Source: Multifurca ochricompacta (Eukaryota > Basidiomycota > Agaricomycetes > Russulales > Russulaceae). From it: a stretch of 64,000 nt of DNA. Below are positions 1 through 11,589 of the stretch, piece after piece. The position numbers and the translations under genes were made by a program. Location of the stretch: positions 226,708 to 290,707 of the forward strand of contig WTXG01000033.1 of assembly GCA_022496185.1 (NCBI GenBank). The letters are read 5' to 3'. Below the pieces are notes generated by a model. It searched no databases and was not told the origin of the DNA. It saw only the letters and a list, made by a program, of their open reading frames with translations. Position 1 is the first letter of the stretch; every line of letters begins with the position of its first letter.

Positions 1-2686
1 TCGCCATGTCCCGGGTGTGAATTTGGGAAACAGTCGCGACTACCTTTTTCGGTCTCTCACAAGCGCTCGGATCGGCGTCTACAAATCGTTCACAGCGATC
101 TAGCTGGCCTGATGCAGAAACAGTCTCTCCAAGGCGCGCTTTACATCGCAATGTTTGTCGATGACTATTCCAGACATGGGGTAGTGTACTTTCTCCAAAG
201 CAAAGATCAGCTTGCTGCCGCGTTCAAAAAGTTCCTCTCCTGGGCTGAGACCCAGACGACTGAGAAACTGCTTGCGCTGCATTCTGACCGCGGGGGGGAG
301 TTCTTATCAGGCGCCATGAGAACTGTACTGGACCAAAAGGGGATCGAACATAAGCTAACGATGCCAGGTTCGCCGCAACAAAACGGCATAGCTGAGCGAT
401 GGAATCGAACCATCATGGACAAAGCGCGGGCGATGCTACATGGCGCCGGCTTGTCCCTCGGCTTCTGGGAGCTGGCAGTGGATACTGCCGTTCACACTTA
501 CAATAGGACTCCCAGCAGAACGATAGGTTGGCGCACGCCGCATGAGCTCTGGAGTGGTGGTCACGCTCTGGATGTCTCATATTTCCGAGTCTTTGGCTGT
601 AAGGCATATGTACACGTGCCTGAGAACAAGCGTAAGAAACTCGATCCACGATTGGTCAGATGACCTTGTAGGGTATGAGCCGGGTTCTAAGGGTTACCGG
701 TTCTGGAATCGACATACCCAATCAATAGCTCTGTCACCGATGTAGCGTTCGACGAGAGTTCCTTTCCTTTTCAGGAGAGCAGCCAGCCGTCTGCCTCGCC
801 CGCACAACCCCCGGTCCTTGAAGGACCACTGGCCGTCACTGTCCCCACTCCTCCGCTATCCCAGCAATCACTTCCGGAGTGGCCGCTCCGCCAAGGACGC
901 CATCTCCACCAGCTACCCCACAACACCTTTCAGGTCCTGAACCCGAAGTCTTAGACGCTTCCCCCACTTATGCACCCACTTCCCGTATTCTCCAGTCCCG
1001 ACATCGCGCAGACTTCACCTCGGAGGATCTCCCGCGGCTGCGGCCAAACCCTCGGCGAAACCCTCGTTACTACAACGAGGACAATGCCGCACTTGATGCA
1101 AACGGGAGACTGGGTCACACGGCACTTCTCGCAGCTGCCGCTTATCACGATCCGTTGACTTTTAGGGAGGCTATGAACTCGGAGTTTGCCGATGAATGGC
1201 AAGATGCCTGTCAATATGAGATCGACGCGCTTGCCAAGAACGGCACCTGGACCTTGGTCGATTTACCTGCGGGCCGGAAACCCGTCAAATCTAAATGGGT
1301 ATTCAAGCGCAAAGCCGATGGACGCTTTCGCGCGCGTTTGGTAGCTAAGGGATTTATGCAGATACAGGGGATTGATTACGATGAAACCTTCTCACCAGTT
1401 GCCCGGTTTGAGTCGTTGAGACTCTTGCTAGCGTTGGCCGCGCTAGAGGATTGGGAGATCCATCAAATGGACGTCAAGTTGGCGTTCCTTAACGGGTTAC
1501 TGGATGAAGAGATCTATATGGAGCAACCACAAGGTTTCATCAGCTCCGGCCAGGAGAACAAGGTTTGTCTCCTCAAAAAGGCAATTTACGGCCTCAAGCA
1601 AGCCTCACATGCATGGAACTTACAATTCCATGGAGTTCTATTGGAGCTCGGCTTCACGCGCACCTACTCCGATGCGGGAGTTTACGTGTTTCATCGCCAA
1701 GACGGGGAGGGTACAGTAATTATCATCCTCTATGTCGATGACATCACACTTCTAGGCGACTCTGCCCAAGAGATAACCAAGATCAAGTCCACATTATCTA
1801 AGCGCTATGATATGACAGACTTAGGCGAAATCGACTCTTATCTTGGAGTCCGGATCACTCGCGATCGTTCACTCAAACGCTTGGACATTGACCAATCAAG
1901 GTACATCTTAGAGATCGTTGAACGCTTTGGGATGGCGGATGCGAACCCCGCACGCACTCCACTTCCCGCTGGTGCTGAGGCACACCTGGTAAAGCACACT
2001 GCGCAGGCAACACCCTCTGAAATCAAGCAATACCAGCAGATCATAGGCAGTCTCCTGTACGTGCAAATCGGGACTCGCCCAGACATTTCTTTTGCAGTCG
2101 CGCGGCTAGCTCAGTATGCCGCAAACCCTTCACCCCAACACCTCCGTCTTGCCAAGTACGTTCTCGCCTACCTCAAAGGTACAGCAGACCTTCGGCTTCG
2201 CTACGATGGAGCGCGCGGAGATGGCCTTGTTGGCTACTCGGACTCTAGTCTTGGAGACGACGCAGACGACTACCATTCCACCTGGGCTACGTTTTCCTTC
2301 TCGCCGATGCCGCTATCTCTTGGACATCACGCAAGCAGAAGACAGTGGCTCAAAGCACCACACACGCCGAATACATGGCGATGGCTGACGCGGCCAACCA
2401 AGCCGCCTGGTACCGCAGTTTCCTCTCAGAGATCGGCTACGACGTTTCCGATCCGATTCCCTTACACAGCGACAACAAAGGCGCTGTCGACTTGGCGCTC
2501 AATCCCGTGACCGGGAGACGATCAAAACATATCTCCATCAAGTATCATGCAATCCGCGAATACGTCGAAAAAGGCTTCATTACTCTTATCAGGACGCCGA
2601 CCAATGACATGCTCGCTGATGGTTTTACTAAGCCGCACGCTCACGTGCAGCTTACTGATTTTGTCACCGGATTAGGTTTACTCTGA
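1..2686 (+). pseudogene. copia A pol (integrase, RT, RNase H), frameshifted
   Basis: The reading frame is open from base 1 (CPGC zinc-binding cysteines, then the integrase core with HSDRGGEF) to a stop at 661-663. There a one-base shift moves the GYEPGSKGY segment into another frame. RT resumes at 879 after a proline-rich linker. It carries the KSKWVFK, RLVAKGF and WEIHQMDVK landmarks and an intact YVDD catalytic box at 1731-1742. A third frameshift near 2280 separates RT from RNase H (TTHAEYM, SDNKGAVDL), which ends at 2686. In the family this is one Gag-Pol polyprotein that copies and integrates the element. With at least three frameshifts this copy cannot make it. Confidence 0.9.
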
Positions 2687-2713
2687 TCTGGGATTGTCTT
2701 AATCACGGGGGAA

Positions 2714-3121
2714 TGTTGAGACGGACCCAAAGCCACCGGATCAACCCGAGTGGCATTACCGCCATGCACGCTTGTGGCGTGCTTTGACTGATTGATAAAG
2801 GACAATCCACAAACACTCCTTATTCTCTTTTGTGACTGTAGGACAATGGACTTAGATAGTATTGTTCTACAAACTAGGATTACACACTCTTTTAGTATTT
2901 AAGGACATCCCTTCGTGTAGTTGTCACTTCAGTTTTAACCAACTAAACTGAAGTGAGTATTACTTATCTTATCTCTTACCTTACTTAGTTAACGCGTTAC
3001 ATCACACAGTTATCGCTACTAAACTAGGTAAACATAATATTATTAGTTTTAACCAACTAAACTGAATTATCGCTACTAAACTAGGTAGCGCTTATCTAAC
3101 TCGCTGCTGCTCAAATCGACA
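2714..3121 (+). repeat. copia A 3' LTR
   Basis: It begins with tgttgagacgg directly after the purine tract and ends near atcgaca, where L-LTR sequence takes over. It contains two near-identical blocks with the core ttttaaccaactaaactga (about 2933 and 3047). The right border is uncertain by a few bases because the other target duplication lies outside the window. Confidence 0.75.
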
Positions 3122-3403
3122 ACAGACACCCTTATATACACTTTCAAGGGATGGTCTGTGCACTGGGATAAGTCCACAAGTGCCGGACAATATCTAAACA
3201 ACAAACATGAGGGACTAAGGCCATTGGCCATTACAGAAATCACATGCTACATGGTGTATCAGTCAGCTACTGCGGAATGTGAGAAAGAAAGTAATAATGA
3301 TAATGTAAAAAGTCCAAGACTCCGGTATCTAATCTAATCTACAAAGTAGCTAATCTAATCACCTGATGCCTGAAGCATCACCGAACATCTTCTGTGTTCA
3401 ACA
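3122..3403 (-). repeat. L-family LTR, fragment
   Basis: It matches the inner part and 5' end of other minus-oriented L LTRs (for example 30326-30609), including the TATA region and the terminal gtgttcaaca. Copia A interrupts it on the left. It is itself inserted in the protease region of gypsy B. After it, agttg starts the gypsy sequence. Confidence 0.85.
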
Positions 3404-4610
3404 AGTTGGTTGTTCCATCAATGTTCCAGATGTTCTTTTCTTGGGGAAGTGCCAGCATCCCTAAGCCCATGGTCCCTGCCAGTTGCGGGCTTATAAAATT
3501 GTTGGTGGCTCCTGAGTCTACCAGGATGTCATGGTTGGCCATCTTCTGTGTAGTTTGAAAATGTACTGGTATTTTCAAGGATTTGAATCAACTAGTATAC
3601 ACAGAGGTTACATGGAGTGCTTGTGCCCAGGCTGATGGGGTGGAGCCTAACAAAAATCCTTCTTTGCAAATGCCTTCTCAACCAGGATGGTGTGCACTTC
3701 CTCACTTTCTTTCATCATATTTGCCCATATGTCATGGGCTTTTTCCTCCTTGGTTCGTTTGTCTACTGTGGGCGGGTTATTCTGTATGGGGGTCACAGGT
3801 GTTGTGGTTGCTTCTGCAACTTGTGCTCCTTTCTTTGGGCAGTCCCAGGACATGTGGCCCTGTCCTTTGCAACAGAAGCACTGTCCTTCCTTCATCAATG
3901 TCTGCTGTTCATCCTCTGTAAGCATGGCTCTTGCCCAAGTCCTATCTGCAGAGGTATCCATGGCATTTGGATCTCTTTGGGTGTGGTGTACAGGCTTGAC
4001 ACCAAATGCTGCCTTCCATTGATCTCAGGTTTTACCCTTCTTTGTATTGACCCCAAAATGTGTTTGGAAATTGAGGTAATCCTGCTGTTGGCAGCAGGCA
4101 GCATCAACCCAACTGTCCCAATCTTGGGGGTGGTGGAACTGTATTATATTTTTAACCAAAGGATTGGGCAATCCTTGGAGAAGAGGTCCAGCATTGCCTC
4201 TTCATCTGTGTCATATCTGGCTCTGTTGGCCAGACTTCTGAACTTGGCCACATAGGCATCCAGGTCCCCTTTCTCCATCATTAGGGACTTTAATTCTCAG
4301 GCAGCTTTCTGCTTTGCCTGCCCATCCATGAATGCATCCTTAAACCATTGGGCAATAGTCTCCCACAGGCCTTCACTAGTGGTACATTGTCCACTCTCAA
4401 TTTGTTCATTCAGCCACTCAAGCTGCTCCATGGTCCAATCATCTACTGCATCACCTCAGATAAGCAACAGGAAAAGATTGGCATGTTGGAAGGGGTTGAT
4501 GATTTGGGGAACATCATGGTTAAAGTTCTTGAAGGTTGTGAACTCTAGCATAAACATTTTGCTCTGCAATTGATCCCCTGTGAATGTCTGAGGTAGCACT
4601 CCTGATAGGC
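3404..4610 (-). pseudogene. gypsy B protease and gag C-terminal half
   Basis: On the minus strand the order is gag core, a zinc-knuckle region (CFCCKGQGHMSWDC, near 3845-3890), the KKDFC gag terminus, and the aspartic protease with DSGATNNFIS (near 3500). The knuckle keeps its C-C-H-C spacing, although a neighbouring Arg seen in gypsy A (CFRCK) has become Cys. Several stops interrupt gag. Gag packages the RNA and the protease matures the polyprotein. This copy is dead. The L LTR cuts it off inside the protease domain. Confidence 0.85.
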
Positions 4611-4828
4611 TGTCACAGCCAGGTCTCTGCTGTGTCAAGGGTCATTCTGGTCTGAGGTCCTCAAGATGCAAGACACATGCAAGCTCCAAGGTCAAGCTGT
4701 CAAAGGCAAACTGATTCAAGGTTCCAAGGCAAGCTACAGCAAGCTACAGTCAAGGTTCAAAGGCCCACAAGATACAAGAGGGCATGCATCAATGTCAAGG
4801 TGTCAAGGCAAACCACAAGGGCCACGTT
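4611..4828 (-). repeat. M-family solo LTR, left part
   Basis: It starts tgtcacagccaggtctctg, as the M LTR at 50966 does. Gypsy A interrupts it at 4829, and it resumes at 27806 after the duplicated acgtt. The outer target duplication taggc (4606-4610 and 28330-28334) identifies it as a solo LTR inserted in gypsy B gag. Confidence 0.9.
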
Positions 4829-5418
4829 TGTTACATCCGATGCGGGACATTCCACACGATGTGTGTGACAGTGCAACTTTACGGGTTTGGGTAAGAAACC
4901 AATAAGGCTCCTTGGAGTTTGGGTGGGATGAGTCAAAGTCGAAGGGGCCGTACCCGACGACTATGTTGAGCAGGGAAGTACCGAAAGTACTGAGATGAAC
5001 GAGTCAAAGGTTCCACAGGGGATGTCCAGAAGACAGGCACTGATGTATTCAATAAGTCGAGTCTGAGGTCTACTAGGTAGCTACAGCGGACTTATATACA
5101 TAACTCAGCAGGCGTCTATGAGATAAGAGTATGGAGTCAAGTGGGCCCAAATATCCAAAAGCAGAGGGCATAAAGCCTGGCTTCTGATAGGGAACTAAGT
5201 AAGTGTCTGATCGTAAGATAAGGAGATAACAAGATAAGAAGGGTAAGCATGGACAAATAGTATGTACACAAGTCCAAACAACAGTCACGGGGATGGGAGC
5301 AGTGCATGTGAGGGGTCCCAGGAGGGAGACATAATAAGGAAGTGTAACATTGGTGGGCGAGTGGGATCTCTGTTGGGGAGGGTAAAGAAAATAGGGCTGC
5401 TGGGCCCTGGTCATAACA
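4829..5418 (-). repeat. gypsy A 3' LTR (G family)
   Basis: It starts tgttacatccgatgcggg and ends ctggtcataaca. The adjoining minus-strand sequence agaagggagggtga at 5419-5434 is a plausible polypurine tract. Compared by eye with its partner at 27211-27800, every difference lies at a CpG (CpG in one copy, TpG or CpA in the other). Confidence 0.93.
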
Positions 5419-5449
5419 TCACCCTCCCTTCTGGCTTGAGCTGACCCAG

Positions 5450-6643
5450 CTAGAAACGCGCACCATCGTCATCCTGGACCAAGTCCACATAATTGTCTGC
5501 CAGGTTCTGATCTTCTACGGTGTAAGTTTCATCAGCGGCGCATTGGTGTGTGCACAGGAAACCATATGGGCCATGCCGCCCGCACTGGCGACACAGGTCG
5601 TAGATGGGGCAATTGAGTTTGCAATGTCCCACATTGTGTCACAGACATTTTCCACACCAGCCTGAGGGATTGATGATGGTGGGAGCGACACCCAGACATC
5701 GGAAAATACAGAACCGGCTCCAATGCAGGTTACTTTGGCAGTGACGACACCATTTGCGGTTGAGGGGACAATTCCAGCTGATGTGATACTTGCTGTCACA
5801 TCGCCAGCAAGTCTCTCCATGGGGGTTTTCGTGCATATGCGGCATCTCAAACCACTTTGGCAGCAGTTGTGGTGCCGCCCCTAATGATCGTGGGGGAAGG
5901 GGTCATGTGTAGGTGTCTGCATACCTCTCGGCAATTGTCTGATATGCATCCCCTTTCTCTAGCCTTTTCTGAATCTCCGTCAACTCCTGCTCCACTTGGA
6001 ACATTCCCCTCGTGAGCCTCGTCATTTGCTTTGCGTATTCTTTGTACTGGGTATTGAGCGTGGTGCAAAGCATAAGGGTCTTCCACAGTCTCATTACTTC
6101 AGCCTTGAGACGTGGGAGTTGCATGTCATTTAGTACCTCGTTGATGGCAAACGCTCGGGGATCGTCAGCCGCAAGGTGTCCCAACTGTTCATCACTCATC
6201 GTGTGGTGAAGATGGCCAGTATACCATTCCTCCAAGTAAACCAGGGCTCCATAGACAGGCCCATCCTTTTTCATACACCCCGCAACATCCATCCCTCCGT
6301 TGGTGTAAAATATGTACTTAGCTATGACCTTTTCTCCATCGGCCATGGTGATCTTGAGGGGGAAGTACATAGAAGAATTTGGGTTATTGACAAAGAAAGG
6401 GAACTCGGGTACATTGTCATCTTGTTCCATGTCGAGGAGGTCATTGGGGTGGGGTTCTTCGGAATGAGTGAAATCATCATTGGGATTAGGTGACTGGTTC
6501 TTGACTGGTTCTTCAGCAGCTTTGTAGTCAATAGGGGAGGAAAGACGAGTGGAGGGGTGAGCGGAAGGGAAAGCCTCTACAACCACAGTAGTGGCGGCGA
6601 AGGTGTTGATGGCAGCGGAGGCAGCGATGAAAGAGGAAGACAT
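5450..6643 (-). pseudogene. gypsy A third ORF: zinc-knuckle protein 3' of pol
   Basis: This is a 398-codon frame between the chromodomain end of pol and the 3' LTR, the position where env would lie. The start is the ATG at 6643 (MSSSFIAASAA). In order it has an Ala/Ser/Thr-rich N-terminus, an acidic stretch, and a conserved central domain (YIFYTNGGMDVAGC, then AADDPRAFAINEVL). A charged coiled-coil-like segment of about 60 residues follows. Then come four Cys/His modules: CWRCDSKYHISWNC, CRHCQSNLHWSRFC, a third ending GHCKLNC, and CRQCGRHGPYGFLC. The C-terminus is VDLVQDDDG. There is no signal peptide or membrane segment, so it is not an envelope protein. Two TGA codons interrupt it (5903-5905, which is CGA or Arg in gypsy C, and 5639-5641). 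Nucleic-acid binding is inferred from the knuckles. I do not recognise the family. Confidence 0.8.
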
Positions 6644-6715
6644 ATCGGTTATGGTTAGGACATTGCTGGTGAAGCATTGTTCTGGGGGGAAAGAAGTCGA
6701 GAGTCTGTCCTCCTT

Positions 6716-7629
6716 TTAACTGTTTCTGGGTGCTTGGGGATGTCGTAAGTGGAACTCTGCGATCAGATCCGGGGCAAAGATATTCCCAGCTGGTTCCCAC
6801 GAATTGTCAGAGCCTGGGAAACCCTTCCACTTGATCAGGTAATGTAACTTGTGCCCTCGGCCTTTACATAGGGAGTCCAGAATTTGCTCCACTTCCCATT
6901 CTGCTTCTCCATCAACCAATTCAGGGGGAGGTCTTGGGAAGTTCTCCCCATGTAGGGACGTTTCTTTGTAAGGTGTCAAAAGTCTGGCATGGAAGACCAG
7001 ATGGATTCTCCATGTGGATGGAAGTTCGAGCTCGTATGACACATCTGACAGCTTCCTTGTTATCATGAAAGGTCCGTGACGTCAGGGCACTAGTTTGGCT
7101 GTTGGATGTGACATGTGAATGTGCTTCCCATCCAACCAGACAAGGTCATTGGTCCGATAAGGTGTGAACTTCGAAGGTCTTCCTGAGAGGACTTCTTGCG
7201 CCTTTAACAGGTTCTCATTGGCTGATTTCCTGATTTCCTCCCATTGGCTGATATGCTGTGCAGCTGATGGGACATTTGTGGGTTTCTTGGCCCAGGTGGT
7301 CCAGGGTGTCCATCCCATGATAAGTGAAAATGGGGGAGTCTTTGTAGTGCCATTGGGCCAGGAGTTATGCGCAAATTCTGCCATTGCCAGCCAGTCAGCC
7401 CAGTCATCCTGTCATCCGTTGCACCAGAATCAAAGATATTGTTCAAGCCACTGGTTTGTCCTTTCTGATTGTCCATCTGTCTGTGGGTGGTAGGCTGTCA
7501 AGATGTTCTGGGTTATGTCCAGCACTTTACAGAGTGCTCTGGCGAATGTGGAAGTGAAGTGTGGGTCGTGGTCTGAGATAATCTTTTCCAGGAGGCCATA
7601 ATGCCTATAGACATGATCCAGGTAAAGTT
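6716..7629 (-). pseudogene. gypsy A pol 3' part: integrase C-terminus and chromodomain
   Basis: It encodes the end of the integrase catalytic core (AYHPQTDGQSERTNQWLEQYL), the AEFAHNSWPNGTTKTPPFSL segment and the post-core domain. It ends in a chromodomain (EWEVEQILD, LHYLIKWKGF, WEPAGN) at about 6740-6910. In chromoviruses this domain reads methylated histone H3 and steers integration to heterochromatin. In-frame TGA codons at 7082 and around 7390-7440 correspond to CGA or CGG Arg codons in the related copies. Copia B interrupts the frame at 7630. The rest of pol continues at 14140. Confidence 0.92.
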
Positions 7630-8138
7630 TGTCAAACAATCATGCTGCTGGTTATACTGACTGTGGTTAGTAGCGGGTTAGGCTAGAAAGACAAGTATAC
7701 TTCAGAGGTTGAAGAAACTCTATATTAACTATACTACTGACCTAGAAAGACAAGTATCTACAAGAGACGTTAGTCAAAGGAAAGTAAACAGTATAGTAGG
7801 ACTTACACTTCAGAGGTTGAAGAAACTCTGAAGTGAAGGACACGAAACAGACACCCTTATATACCCATGGGGGCCAGGGGAAGTGGTCTGTGTGCACTGG
7901 GAATAAGTCCACAAGTGCCGGACATTAAACAGAGAGAGAATAAGGCTATTGGCCGTGGAGATATCACATGCTTACTGCGCATTACTAAGTCCATCACTAA
8001 TCAGCTGAGTAAGGTGAGAAAGAAATGTAATAAAGATAACATAAAAAGTCCGATACTCCGAGATCTAGTCTAATCTAATCTACAGCTGAAGCGAACCTTA
8101 GATGCCTGAAGCATCTCCAGACACGTCCTGTGTCAACA
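7630..8138 (-). repeat. copia B 3' LTR (L family)
   Basis: It reads tgtcaaacaatcatgctgctgg on the plus strand and ends gtgtcaaca. It contains two copies of a 9-bp-stem hairpin (ACTTCAGAG ... CTCTGAAGT type) and a TATA box (gtatataag on the minus strand). A 68-codon open frame inside it (7867-8073) recurs in the partner LTR and is incidental. Confidence 0.95.
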
Positions 8139-8389
8139 TCCCTCCATGGTGAAGGCATCGATCATTAGGTGGAATGAATTGAATGAGCACACTGCTGTTC
8201 ACAATTGAACAAACATATCACCAGCCAGAGATCCAACTTCTCTAACTCTTTGTGAGTTTTGCATACGAGTTGTAGATTCACTTATGCAAGTCTACACACC
8301 TCTTGTGTCACTCTTGAGGCCGAGAACATGCTCATGTGGCATGGTGGGAAAGTGAAACTGGTGAACAAAGTCTCCAGATTCCAGCTCCT

Positions 8390-9908
8390 TCATTCCAGCA
8401 CTAGTCCAAATCCAGTTACCATGTGATCAAAAGATGATCTAGGCAGAGACTTTGTAAGGCCATCTGCTAGCATCTCTCCAGTGGGAGTTCGCACCAAGTC
8501 TATCTGGTGTGATTCTACATACTCCCTAATGGCATGGTACTTTATTGGTATGTGCTTTGATCGCCTTCCTGTGACAGGGTTTAATGCAAGATCTACTGCA
8601 CCCTTATTGTCACAATGCAGTTGTATGGGTGAATTTACTTCATATCCCAACTCCTGCATGAATGTCCTGTACCACGCTGCCTGATTTGAAGCCTCAGCAA
8701 GGCTCATATACTCGGCTTCAGTGGTGGACTGTGCTACTGTCTTTTGCTTTCTGGAACACCAGCTAATGGCTCCATTAGCAAGGAAAAAGACATAGCCAGA
8801 GGTGGAGTGGCAGTCCTCTTGATCTCCCCATGAGGAATCCGCAAAGCCATGAAGGCCAACTTCACCATTCCCTCCAGAATAGCGCAACTTGTAGTCTTTT
8901 GTAGCATTTAAATAAGCTAAGACATACTTTGCTAGTCGCATGTGCTGCTGGGAAGGGTTGGAAGCAAATTGGCTAAGGCATGCAACAGCAAAACTAATGT
9001 CGGGTCTGCTTCCAATCTGCACCCAAAGCAGAGACCCCATTAACTGCTGATACCTCTTAATATCAGAGGTAGATGCTTGGTCTTCAAACTTGACCAAATG
9101 AACATCCACGCCAGAGGGTAGAGGAGTATATACTGGGTTGGAATCCCCCATTCCAAACCTCTCAACTATTGAGGATACATAGGCTGTCTGGTCTATATCC
9201 AGTGTCTTGTTAGGACGATCCCTGGTGATGTTAACTCCAAGGTAGGACTGGATTTCCCAAGATCAGTCATCTCATATCGGCTAGATAGAGAGTCCTTCAG
9301 CCATTGAATCTTCTTAGTGGAGGACCCAAGTATAGTGATGTCATCAACATATAAAATGACAAAAGTGAACCATCCCCCTCTTGGTGATGATACACATATA
9401 CTCCTGCATCAGAGTACGTCCGAGTAAAGCTCAGTTCATTGAGAACTGCATGGAATTGTAAGTTCCATGCTCGGGAAGCTTGTTTGAGGCCATACAGAGC
9501 CTTCTGTAGCCTACAAACTTTGGACTCTTGTCCAGCAACGACGAAACCAACTGGTTGCTCCATATAAATCTCCTCATCCAGGTCGCCATGTAGGAATGCC
9601 GATTTGACATCCATCTGGTGGATTTCCCAATCCTCAAGCGCGGCCAACGCTAATAATAGTCTAAGAGACTCAAATCTGGCGACTGGGGAGAAAGTTTCAT
9701 TGAAGTCCACCCCCTCTATTTGGGTGAACCCTTTTGCTACAAGCCTAGCACGAAAGCGTCCATCTGCTTTCAATTTAAAGACCCACTTGGACTTTACAGC
9801 CTTTCTACCTTCAGGAAGGTCTTCAAGGCGCCACACTTTAAGTTTTTCTAAGGCATCAATTTCATATTGACATGCCTCAAGCCAATCACTGGCATTATCA
9901 GACTCCAT
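8390..9908 (-). pseudogene. copia B reverse transcriptase and RNase H
   Basis: The RT block at 9297-9908 shows VKSKWVFK, RLVAKGFTQIEGVDFNETF and WEIHQMDVKSAFLHG. A YVDD active site is readable at 9340-9351, just beyond a one-base shift in the preceding FTFVI segment. A further one-base loss near 9255 (between GDLG and IQSYLG) separates RT from the connection and RNase H block at 8390-9151, which has GSLLWVQIGSRPDISFA, TTEAEYMSLAEA and CDNKGAVDLALNPVTGRR. The domains are full length and well conserved, so the breaks look either very recent or artefactual. Confidence 0.9.
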
Positions 9909-11589
9909 TGCTTCTTTAAATGTAAGAGGATCCTATAAGGCGATCCTGCAGCATTAAGTAGATCCATCTGACCAAGTCTGGAAGAACCTTGCACAAACTC
10001 TGCATTATCCTCGTTGTAGAAGCGAGGATTCAGACGACGGTTGCGATTGGGACGTGCAGTATCCAAGTCTAAATCTTCTTGGATTGCCCTATCTCGTCGT
10101 TCAGAGCGTGGACTTGTCCTCTGAAAATTAGGTTGAGGAATTCTGTCCGCAATCCTTTGTGACTTTCTGATTGCTTTGGTTCTTTTGGGAGGGGAGGATG
10201 GTTCCATGATTTGAGATGGAGGGGTCTGATATATAGTCTGAGGGTGTGTGGTGTCTACATTATGTGTGGGTGTGGTAGGCTGTGGTGCTGATTGAGGAGG
10301 TACTATGTCCTCCTGTTCCTCTTCCAGGTCTTCCTCATGTTGAGGAGCCTCAGGAACATGTGTAGCTGTTGCTGGTGGTGGTTGGACATTGCCACCAGGT
10401 AAAGTAAATGAGCCGCCTTCATTAGGCTGCTCTATAGGTTTATCTGCTCTGCTGTCCTTCACAGAGCGGGATGGGAAGGATCTCTCATCAAATGTAACAT
10501 CTCGTGAAAAGACGAGAGACCGGGTACGACTATCCCAAAGTGTATAGCCCTTAGAAGTGGGCTCATACCTGACAAAGACGGCTTCCCTGGCTTTGGGATC
10601 TAGTTTATGCCTCTTGCCCTCTGGAACATGATAATAGGCTTTGCAACCAAAGACCTTAAAGTATGAGACATCTGGTTTGTTCCCAACCAGAAGCTCAAGC
10701 GAGTCTTCCACTTATTAGAGCGGATGGGAGTTCTGTTATATATATGACATGCTGTTTCAACAGCACACTCCCAAAAACCAAGAGACAGGCCAGCATCGTG
10801 CAGCATGCTAGTGCCTTTTTCCATATGGTTCTATTGAATCTCTCAGCCCTTCCATTCTGTTGTGGACTATACGGCATTGTAAGTTTATGCTCTATGCCAT
10901 ATTCTTCAAGCGTTGCCTTCAGCGCCTTGTTCACATACTCGCCACCACGATCTGTATGAAGACACTTGATTTTATGATTGAACTTATTTTCGAGTAGTGT
11001 CTTCAGTTTATTAAAAACTGGTGTAAACAGATCTTTGGACTTCATTGGAACGATTAAAGCGTATCTGCTAAAGTCGTCCAAGAAGGTGGCAAAGTATAGA
11101 TTCCCTTGTATTGAACTGCACTGCAAGGGACCTACGAGATCACTATGAAGGATCTCAAGGGGGGCTGATGCGCGCTTTGAAGATGGGGGAAATGGAAGAC
11201 GATGGGACTTGCCCATTTCACAGCCATAACACGGCTTGTCTTCCACTTGGCTATTATTATTTGAGGCCTTTTACTGCCTCAGGAGCATATCTCTTCAGGG
11301 CTTCTTTAGACATGTGGCCCATTCTTTGATGCCAGATTTCTAGTGAGGCAGATGCAGATGTATGGATACTGTTTAGGACGTGTTTGCCTAGTACCCAATA
11401 CAATTTGCCAAACTTCCATGCTTCCGCTATTATATTGTCGCCATATTTAATTGTTGCCTTCTTATTATCAAAGAACACAGTTGCCCCTTTTTCTACTAGG
11501 GCACTGGCGGAGAGTATTTTATGTCCTCCAGGCATGTGGAGCACATTGCTCAACTCCAGGTCGAAACCTTGATCAGTCCTGATGATCAC
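9848..11589 (-). pseudogene. copia B GAG-pre-integrase, integrase and linker
   Basis: Reading from 11589 downwards: the GAG-pre-integrase motif (IWHQRMGHMSKEALKRY), an integrase zinc region (CYGCEMGKSHRLPF), and the integrase core (HSDLVGPL, HTDRGGEY, SPQQNGRAERFNRTI). The KAYYHVPEGKRHKLDP region and a long proline- and acid-rich linker into RT follow. There are one-base breaks near 10825 (one A missing in NRTIM), near 10700 and near 9930. The catalytic D-D-E residues are visible across two frames. In the family it inserts the cDNA with a 5-bp target duplication, as seen here. Confidence 0.9.

Larger units (their letters stand above)
1..3121 (+). mobile_element. copia A: Ty1/copia retrotransposon, left end outside window
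   Basis: The 3' part of a Ty1/copia element runs in from the left edge: integrase, reverse transcriptase, RNase H, a purine-rich tract (cacggggga) and one LTR. It is inserted in an L-family LTR, whose remaining half resumes at about 3122 with the recognisable cagacacccttatatac sequence. The 5' LTR, gag and protease lie outside the window. At protein level it is closest to copia C (31714-36750), but the two LTRs look unrelated. Confidence 0.9.

Noticed and set aside
5450..6643. Envelope gene 3' of gypsy A pol
   Set aside because: There is no signal peptide, transmembrane segment or glycosylation-rich ectodomain. Zinc-knuckle-like modules dominate the C-terminal part.
7867..8073. 68-codon ORF found identically at 13868-14074 and similarly near 59580-59819
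   Set aside because: It lies inside L LTRs and repeats only because the LTRs repeat. No motif or codon signal is seen.
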